Assembly: GCA_018296165.2 (NCBI GenBank)
Contig: JACKQL020000011.1
Coordinates: forward strand, 992,001-1,056,000
Origin: Termitomyces sp. T153
Taxonomy: Eukaryota > Basidiomycota > Agaricomycetes > Agaricales > Lyophyllaceae
DNA: 64,000 bases
Reading direction: 5' to 3'
Shown here in pieces: positions 56,721-64,000 of the stretch (the first letter of the stretch is position 1; each line of letters opens with the position of its first letter). The notes beneath the pieces were generated by a model. The model was not told where the DNA came from. It did no database searches and saw only the letters and a program-made list of their open reading frames with translations. Made by a program: the position numbers and the translations under genes.

Positions 56721-57640
56721 TCATGAGGTCAAGATCAGCATAAGGAAGATGCCCAATGTGACAACCTTGGATCTCTGCTCCTTATGGGCTTCTTCTGCAC
56801 AGGTAGTGCAGCAATGGAAGCAATAACTCATCTTCACCTTACCCTTAGTACAGTCAATCTCTGAGTTGTGTTCATGTAGCCAGGTGAACCCCAAGATCAT
56901 GTCTTGCTTTCCCAAACTAGTGATAGCAGAAGTGGCTCACTCTGAGTGGTCTTGGTAGTGAAGGATCAGGTCCACTACAAAGCAAATAGAGCCAGCTTCA
57001 TTGAGGGTGCCATCAACATTGTACATGGAGATAGGACAAGAAAGGGAGCGAGTGGTCAGGCAGTGTCATTGCACATAGTCAGTGTCAAAGAAGAGGCCTG
57101 TTGTGCTACTGTTAAGGAGGGCAACCACACTTTGGATCTGTTGGGTGTCTGTTGTCTCAATTTCCACCTGTAGCTTCAGGGAGTTGGTAGAAGGGGTGGA
57201 AGCAACAACATAACAATGGAGGAGGCAGCATTCTCATGCAGGGATCCAAAGGCATGGGCTAGGGGGTGTGTTTCCAGCTGAGACTTTAGCTGGAGAGGGA
57301 GTTTGTATGTCTGAGGAGGGGCTTATCATTTCAGGCATAGTATCAACAATGGCAACAGATATACTTGATTCTATGGACAGGGAGGCAAAACAATTAGTAC
57401 TGGGCAATGGGGGCATATTGGTCATCCATTGCCCTTTTAAAAATCCTCAGACTCTGTAGGAACCTCCTCCAATACATTGGCCACTTCCTCAGAATGGACA
57501 GCTATAGGTACATTCAGAAAGGGGGTTCCTGTGGCATTCCAGGCTGCAAGGAGTTGGATGAGCAGCTCTTCTTGCTCCAATACTAACAGGTAGCAGACTT
57601 CTAGCTCTTGAGAACAGTAATGGGCAAAATGACCTGCCTT
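56721..57640 (-). pseudogene. gypsy protease region
   Basis: 56740-56915 reads GKQDMILGFTWLHEHNSEIDCTKGKVKM followed by CFHCCTTCAEE, the C-terminal half of a retropepsin-like domain (ILGFTWL...N.EIDW) with the usual following cysteine cluster. The active-site DTG/DSG stretch should lie near 57100 and is not readable. The gag-protease linker (57234-57640) is Pro/Ser-rich. Confidence 0.75.
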
Positions 57641-58700
57641 CCCACAACATTAACACAGCAAAGAGGTAGAGGACTGCTGTCAGGAAGCATCAACATCTAT
57701 TGGGACTCCTTAGGGTAGGGAGTGCAGGGAAGCAGCATGAGGCATGAAGAAAGGAGCTGCACCTGGTTGTGGAAATGCTAATGCAGGTGTAGAAGAGGGA
57801 GCTTGGGAGGTGAACCCTCCACAAGAAAAAGGGAAGGTTGAGGGTTGCATCCACCACAACTCACATTGCAGTTCCATGAGCTGCCACTGCTTGTATGCCA
57901 CCTTGTACCAGGTATTGACATGCTCATCATCTGGGCACCCCTCTGCCATGCTGTCAATACAATCCCTGAGAGAGGGGTGGAGTCCATCATAGATATCCTG
58001 CCTGTTCAACTAAGGCATGAAAGGAGTCAATGTACTCATCAAGTGATCACTTTCTTTGACCATATTGAGTTTGGTCTCAAAGGAAAAGAGCTGCAGTTTT
58101 GGCAGGGTCAAGAAGGAAGAACTCTACTTGGAACTCCTTCTCAAACTCTGTTTAGCCAGAGCAACTCTCCACTCCTCCTGGGCATCAGGAGATATGCAGT
58201 GCATAGGTTGAGGCTTGACCAGCCTTTATGTAGGAGAGGACCCAGGCAATTTTCAAGGCATCTGAAGTAAAGGCTTCACTGCTCAGCTGGACATAGGTGA
58301 TGCAGGACTGGAGGAAATGTTCTCCAGCCTTACAATCTCCATCATATACATCAGGGAGTGCAGAACAAGGGAGTTTGGAATGAGGAGCTGAAAGGCCTAA
58401 GCCAGATGCAGACACAAACTGTTCTGCAGCAGCTGGAGCCAAAAAGCCTGAGCTAGATGCAGACACAAACTGTTCTGCATCTGCTGGGGGCATTGAAGGT
58501 GTAGTAAGAGCAAGAAGGAGACATTCCAGAAGGGCTTGGAGAGAAAGGGACACTGCTTCAGTAGTTTGATTGAGTCCAGTGAGTTCAGCTGTGTGGGAAG
58601 TAAGGGAGGCTTGGGTAAGTTAATTCTGTCATGGGTCAGCAATCTGCCCCAGAGCAAAAGTAACACTATACTCATGACTGCAGTGCATAGTGTCTATTCT
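57641..58700 (-). pseudogene. gypsy gag with zinc knuckle
   Basis: 58185-58553 reads SALPDVYDGDCKAGEHFLQSCITYVQL and ALKIAWVLSYIKAGQASTYA, a gag capsid-like domain. 57710-58009 reads DIYDGLHPSLRDCIDSMAEG and YKVAYKQWQLMELQ. At about 57650 a knuckle CCGKAGHFAHYC completes a CX2CX4HX4C with the preceding cysteine. A 60-bp tandem duplication at 58400-58485 repeats the segment ending QFVSASS/QFVSASG (gcagacacaaactgttctgca). Frames change several times. Confidence 0.85.
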
Positions 58701-58860
58701 CTGATAATCCTGATGCTTGTCAACTCTCCCTAGTAATGCTTGTATTTTGCCCACACCTCCATATGATTGTTGTTCAATGGGGGTGGAGTTGGAGAGGGCT
58801 GCAAGGATGATGGTACTAGCAAGGCCATGGGAAAGTGGTCAAGAGAACACCTAGGTGCGT

Positions 58861-59047
58861 ACCAACCCTTTTAATTTCTTAGGATGAGCTTCTTAATAGA
58901 CAACAATCATGCTTCAACTTTGTTCCCCACACCACCACTGCTCACTGTGGTTTAATCAATATTGCTTAGACTTCAATTCCCATGCCCCCCACCCATCTCT
59001 GACTTAGGCCTGGCATCTTGAGGGTCTCAATGCTGAAGGGGGGATGA
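58861..59047 (+). other. 3' end of the older gypsy interior with polypurine tract
   Basis: Matches 46190-46388 and ends gctgaaggggggatga immediately before an LTR start. Confidence 0.75.
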
Positions 59048-59593
59048 TGTCATGATCCATTCCCAGAACCCCAGACCTCATTTGCAGCCACCTTGCTTTC
59101 CTGGAGTTCACTCTCAACTTCCCCTTTAACTCTCTTAACCTTTGTCCACCTATGGCACCCACTCCAGGTTACTCTGCTGCTTCCCTAGCAAACTCCAATA
59201 GCCCCCTGGCTAACTCCAATGCCTTCTTCACAGCCATCAGCACTTCCCCTGCCTCTCCTGAACCCCTGGAACCCTCCATCCACTATTCCTGACACTGGCA
59301 TGCATCACCAGTTTATCATCCTAACTTAACTGACCAGCTCTGGAGCATTACAACAACCCCTAGGATGGCCTGCATCCCCAACTAATCCCACTATAATCCC
59401 ATTAGTATATTACCATAGTCTGCCCCTTGATCATAACTGACACATGTTGACTCTGCATGACCCCAACAAGCCCTGCTGCTAGACCTGCTATTCCTGGAGC
59501 TGTTCCAGTAGTCAGTATATAAGTCATAGAATAGCATCCCATACTCTAGTCTTGATATTACCTGCCTTGCCTGATGTGTTTCTAATTGTTTCT
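59048..59593 (+). repeat. 3' LTR of the older element, truncated
   Basis: TGTCATGATCCATTCCCAG onwards matches 36970-37515, including gtcagtatataagtcatag. After about 59593 (gtttct) the match ends and unrelated pyrimidine-rich sequence follows. Confidence 0.85.
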
Positions 59594-60129
59594 CCCACCT
59601 CCACCAAAATGCCCCAGCTCCTCCATATCAACCCATGGGCCCCAGAGTACCTTGACACCCCTTCCTCAACAACTCTCCTCATCCTCTACCTGCTCCACTG
59701 CTCAACCCCCCTGCCAACAACAATTACTTTGGACTACTGACCCTCAGAGGACCCCCTCCCCCTTGCTTGCTTGCTTGTAAGGGCAACCTCTAGAGCAGCA
59801 GATCAAAGTCATGCAGCTAGCAGAGGGGAATCTGAAGTATATTAGCAGAGTAGACAATGATACAAACCAGTAACTAATCACCTAGCAAAGGGGAATCTGA
59901 AGAGAACAAGTCTAAGGATCTCTGCTGCTTGGTGTGGCATATTAGTGGGTGGCAGAGGCATGGGAACTACTGTACAAGTGACCAGAGTTACTCCTAACCC
60001 TAGGGCAATAGTTGCTGAGGTAATACAGAGATCTCCAGGGCTCTTTCCAGAACCCTGGAGATGTCAAATAAGCTGCAAAGGTGCTGGAACTAGTCACAGA
60101 GGTTGAAAATGGAAGTACTCTGACATTGC
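59594..60129. other. boundary stretch with a partial chromovirus LTR
   Basis: 59594-59775 is C-rich, without a gene. 59776-59985 matches the first 210 bp of 51562-52005 (tgtaagggcaacctct, cacctagcaaaggggaatc, agaacaagtct), then diverges. The rest holds no recognised feature. Confidence 0.65.
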
Positions 60130-61330
60130 TTGGCCCTGGGCCCTCCTCTAGGCAATGCTGGTCAACCTTCAGGCAGTGGACCCCCCAACAGTAGACCTCC
60201 AGGTGGATGGGGCCCAGCCATGGACAACTTTCCCCCTCAATGCAACAACAGAAATAACTATTACTACTACTACAATGCTGGGCTCCCACCTCAAACTCAA
60301 AAAACTCAGGATAATACTCACAACACATTGGCTCAAGAAGGCAAGCTCAATATTCAGAAACCAGAATCCTTCACTGGTTGCAACCCCTGGAAATGGAGGA
60401 TTTTCCTAATGCAATGCCTCACAATGTTCTAGGCTAAGCCTATTACTTTCTAGCTTGAGAGCTTATGAGTAGCCTTTGCCACATTGTATTTACAGGGCAT
60501 TGCCTTTGACCACTACATGGCACTGCTCCAGTTCAACCCCAACAACCCCATGCTCTTCAATTGGCTCGCTTTTACCCAGGAGTTCTCTAGTAAGTTAAGC
60601 ATATTTGACTCTGTAGCAGAGGCAGAGAAGAATCTATTTAATCTCTGGATGTGCAACAATGAGTATTTCAGCATTTCACACAACCTTCATTGTACAGTTC
60701 AAAGAAGAGGCCTATAAAACAGGATGGAACTACAATGCTCTCAGGTTTGCTCTCTGCTATGCCCTTCCCCAATGCATTAAGGACATCCTCTGCCTCACCC
60801 TCAAGCAAACCACATATGATGGGTACAAAGTGCTTATTACACAGGTTGATCAATGCTATTAGAAAGATTGGAGCAAAAACATGATACTGCAGACCACCTG
60901 GAATGCCTCTGGCAACACCAACTAGCAGGCTGGAGTGACCAATGGCAATTGACCCTCAGTCCCTACCACCCACCAACCTCCATACCCCATTTCCTTAAAG
61001 GCCAAGGACCCCCAACACCAACCAACTCCCAGGACCCCAGCTACCTGCCTAACTGAATGCCACCAACCTCTACAAAATTCCAGAGCCCCTGGATGCCAAC
61101 CCCAATGACTTCCAGGACCTTGATGATGCTCTGGACTCCACCAACAACCAAGAGGCCCTATGTGCAAACAAGATTCAGAACAGGCCTTGAATCAACATAC
61201 TAGAGAAAACTCAGGAAAAGTGATGGAAGGAGGGTGCATGCATCCTATATGGTGAGCAGGAACATTTCATTGGTAGTTGCCCTAAACACCAGGTAATGGG
61301 ATGCACTGTATGGACTATCAACAGAAAAGA
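60130..61330 (+). pseudogene. gypsy gag, plus strand, with altered zinc knuckle
   Basis: 60130-60432 starts MALGPPLGNAGQPSGSGPPN, Pro/Gly/Asn-rich, then KLNIQKPESFTGCNPWKWRIFLMQCLTMF, the start of the gag domain. 60484-60717 reads GIAFDHYMALLQFNPNNP and FNWLAFTQEFSSKLSIFDSVAEAEKNLF. In another frame, 60690-60860 reads EEAYKTGWNYNALRFALCYALPQCIKDILCL and TTYDGYKVLITQVDQCY. Near 61245 CILYGEQEHFIGSC is a zinc knuckle with its second cysteine changed to tyrosine and glycine to glutamate, both G-to-A changes. Frame shifts near 60710 and 60900. Confidence 0.85.
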
Positions 61331-61441
61331 CTGTGACTACCAGTTTATGGAAAACAAGTTAGTAGTTTAGGTCTTAAAGATGCACTAGACTGCAGATTAG
61401 ACACTGATATCTTCTCCACCCTGGCTGCACTCCTTTGTGCA

Positions 61442-62330
61442 ATGGTACTCTCCCCAGACAACCTCCCTTCCCACTCCTCCCATACCCTCCTCCTCCACAC
61501 CAGCTTCTCCTTCTCTGCCAACTTCATCTACACCCTCATTGACAGCAGTGCCACTAACAACTTCATTGACAAATGCTTGGCAGCACTCATTCTCCAATAC
61601 CTCCAACATCTCCCTACTCCAATCCTTCTCAAGCTCTTTGACAGTGATCCCACCTCTGCTGGAGACATCACACACTGTGTGGAGAGACCTTTGCCAACAG
61701 ACAATGCCAGGACCTCCAATTATTAGTCACTAAACTATACATCTCCACCCTCATTGTCCTACATTTCTCATAGCTCTGCTCCACCAACCCTCACATCAAC
61801 TAGTGCAGTCTCACCCTCTGCCTAGACTGGGATAGCCCAACCTACTCTGGACCAGTCCCCTTCAATGTCTCAACCCCCTCCAAAAACTCTGAAGGTACAA
61901 CTAAAGCCCCCCAGACTCTCCTGCAGCTCCACTTGAAGTCTGCACAATCATTCATTATCAACATCCAGCTTGACAGCTCTCCAACAGTCCTTCTTGCTCT
62001 CATCAACAGCAGCACCTCTGGCACCTTCATCAGCAACAAGCTTGATCTCTGCTATAACAACCTCAACAAACCCCTCAAGCTCCAACTCTTCAACAGAAGC
62101 CCCACCTCAACCAGAATCACCCAATACCATGACAATGCTCTCATCCTTGATAACAATTTAAGGTTCCAGGTTCAGCTTCTCATCACTCAACTTCCTCTGT
62201 CAATTCCGATCATGCTTGGACTCTTATAATTGCAGGACATCAACTCCAACATTGACTGGAAGGATCTCACCATGTTATTCCATGGCTGCCATCCCCCTCT
62301 GCATCTAGTCTACTTTGGACTCTGACATCC
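61442..62330 (+). pseudogene. two consecutive retropepsin-like domains
   Basis: Domain 1, 61480-61830: TLIDSSATNNFIDKCL, the active-site loop (DSGAT-like, G changed to S), then LFDSDPTSAGDITH and, in another frame, LYISTLIVLHFS and NPHINW. Domain 2, 61930-62290: LALINSSTSGTFISNKL, also an altered active-site loop (N for D), then LFNRSPTSTRITQYHDNALIL and LPLSIPIMLGLL, followed by INSNIDWKDLTMLF. Both follow the retropepsin plan (D-S-G-A loop, then IVLG...W..NP.IDW). One domain per polyprotein is usual. Stops break both. Confidence 0.7.
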
Positions 62331-62665
62331 CCAACCTCAATGCCAGCACCTCTGGAGCAACCCAAAACCCCTCAATCCTTAAAGATGACCAAGAAAGGGA
62401 AGAAAACACACCTCTCTCCAGTCCCCCTTAAACAAAACCCAACAGCTCCCCCCCCAACATTCCTCAGAATTGATACAAAGGCCCACAGTACCCTGACCAA
62501 CAATGTCAGGCCCCTCTGGACAGCTCCACTATGACTCCAGACCCAGCTGCTGCCACTCCATCACCTATCTCCATCAATCCCAAAGCCCTTGACATCAAAA
62601 TCATTGGCACCATCCCCTTTGCATGCATTCTATAAGACAGTACCCCTGCCTTTCAACTACAAATC

Positions 62666-63487
62666 ATGCTAGCCCTACCAGAAGAATACCTCTATGCAGA
62701 AACCACCCTGCCAGAACAAAAAACAGAGGAACAAATCCTATACAAAGTTGTTCCCCCAGAACATCATGAATTTACTGACATATTCTTTGAAGAGAGTGCA
62801 AAAAAACTTCTCCTGCACTGCTCCTACAATCATAAGATCAATCTCAAAGAAGGCACTTCTCCCCCATTTGGCAAGATCTACAATATGTCCAAAATCAAAC
62901 TCCAGGCCTTGAAGGACTACCTTGATGACATGCTTGGCAAAAGCTTCATATGCCCATCAATCTCCACTGCTGGCACTCCAGTCCTGTTTGCCAAGAAGAA
63001 GGATGGGTCTCTCTAACTCTGTGTTAATTACCAAGGACTCAACAAAGTCACCAAAAAGAATTAGTATCCCCTCCTCTTGATTGGAGACCTTGTTGACTGC
63101 CTCCACAGTGCCAAGATCTACATGAAAATAGACCTCTGCTCTAGCTACAACATCCAGATCACTCTGGAGCATGAATGGAAGACTGCCTTCTGCACCCACT
63201 ATAGCCTCTTTGAGTATCTGGTAATGCCCTTCAGGATGACTAACTCCCCCACCACTTTTCAGTATTTCATGAATAATACCTTCTACAACATGAACAATGT
63301 CTTTGTTATCATGTATCTGGACAACATCCTGATCTACTTGAACTCATTGGAGAAGCATCTGAAGCATGTCTGCCACATCCTAGAACAACTCCAGTAATAC
63401 CACCTCCATGCCAAACCCAGAAAATGCTCTTTCCATACTATAGAGGTTGAATATCTTGGAGTCATTGTCACTCCCAACAGCATATGC
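62666..63487 (+). pseudogene. gypsy reverse transcriptase, truncated by an LTR
   Basis: Reads VVPPEHHEFTDIFFEESAKKLLLH and then LLHCSYNHKINLKEGTSPPFGKIYNMS, ISTAGTPVLFAKKKDGSL, a stop, LCVNYQGLNKVTKKN, LVDCLHSAKIYMKIDLCSSYNIQI, LEYLVMPF-like FEYLVMPFRMTNSPTTFQYFMN and VFVIMYLDNILIYLNSLEKH. YLDN in place of YLDD would abolish activity. After KCSFHTIEVEYLGVIVTPNSI an LTR starts at 63488, so RNase H and integrase are outside the window or lost. Confidence 0.9.
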
Positions 63488-64000
63488 TGATAAGACCCAT
63501 TTGTCACTGAGCATCATTTTTGGCAATTTTAGACTGAGTAGCAGGTAACTATTTTGGCATGGCACAAGTTATAACACTTAGCATGTGAGGCCTAGCCCCA
63601 AGGTCTGGAATGACATAGCCTTTGCATGGGATTTTAGTGACCACAAGACTTGTTGATCATGAGGAACATCATGTGGAGTCTGGGCTTTGGGTCTAAAACA
63701 ACAAGGCCAAGACCTTTCTCAGCAACAATCACTAGCAACTCCTTGTCAACAACACAGCTTTCTCCTACCATATATGGACATATTGCCAGTTGCATAATTT
63801 CTTACTTATCATTGTTCTTGTCGAGCTTACAAATATACTTGAATGGTGTCTACACTTCAGACATTGCTTATTCTTTTCACTTGGTTACAGATTGACACTT
63901 CATATGTATCATAAACACTTTGGCAGATGCCATCACTAGTGGTGACTATTTGTTTCTTTTACCATACTATATCTTTGAATAGTATAAATACTGCCTGTAC
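63488..64000 (+). repeat. LTR of the TGATAA family, runs off the window
   Basis: TGATAAGACCCATTTGTCACTGAG onwards matches the first half of the minus-strand LTR at 53610-54682, up to gtataaatactgcctgtac. The RT reading stops at its edge, so it inserted there. Confidence 0.85.

Larger units (their letters stand above)
51562..58860 (-). mobile_element. Ty3/gypsy chromovirus, minus strand, right end unresolved
   Basis: All parts in chromovirus order on the minus strand: gag with zinc knuckle (58700-57640), protease (57500-56720), RT (56720-55670), RNase H (55258-53357), integrase (53330-52400), chromodomain (52262-52062), 3' LTR. Interrupted by solo LTRs at 55187-55663 and 53610-54682. It lies inside the older L2-type element. 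No 5' LTR was found before about 58860, where the older element resumes. Confidence 0.85.

Noticed and set aside
1..64000. tRNA, rRNA and telomeric or clear centromeric repeats.
   Set aside because: None seen on reading both strands; a covariance-model search was not possible here.

Overview
The window looks like a transposon-dense region of a filamentous basidiomycete (Agaricomycetes) genome. Evidence: short (48-101 bp) GT-AG introns in the few non-transposon genes, a fungal kinase-like gene, Ty3/gypsy chromoviruses and Ty1/copia elements, and Helitrons with a basidiomycete-type Rep/helicase. I see no rRNA, tRNA or prokaryotic-style operons. Nearly all transposon sequence is CpG-poor, and many internal stops are TGA where arginine CGA is expected, as in methylation- or RIP-like C-to-T decay. 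About 23.08-28.69 kb keeps normal CpG and is probably the original host sequence. Genus cannot be fixed from the sequence alone. Layout: 1-685, partial LTR of family L1. 1121-8471, minus-strand gypsy element with its own short LTRs; it keeps gag and the integrase C-terminus, has lost PR/RT/RH, and carries an unrecognised 3.3-kb coding remnant between integrase and the 3' LTR. 8472-14601, two opposed arrays of head-to-tail Helitrons. 14602-17590, unrecognised degraded sequence with a CATTC-rich tract. 17605-23010, a second Helitron type (N-terminal Helitron protein) split by a young solo LTR. 23355-26954, a kinase-like gene interrupted by a 1,979-bp Helitron whose ends are resolved to the base. 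27718-28690, end of an unrecognised multi-exon gene on the minus strand. 28700-36060, minus-strand copia pol/gag interrupted by a head-to-tail Helitron pair (29487-32767). 36063-59593, nested gypsy elements: a 9.5-kb element (38002-47537) sits inside an LTR of an older relative (36970-47672 and 59048-59593), whose body also holds a minus-strand chromovirus (51562 to about 58.8 kb). 60130-63487, a plus-strand gypsy with two protease-like domains. 63488-64000, start of another LTR. Five solo LTRs interrupt these elements, four with perfect 5-bp target duplications and one with an imperfect one. The strongest biological signal is the Helitron family. It starts with TC after a host A, ends CTTG or CTCG before a host T, and carries near its 3' end a 54-60 bp tandem array followed by a strong hairpin. 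It occurs as a single copy and as exact head-to-tail arrays. Because the first base of every copy recreates the A|T target with the preceding host A, arrays could grow at their 5' end. The contrast in CpG decay between the two units of the copia insertion fits this.
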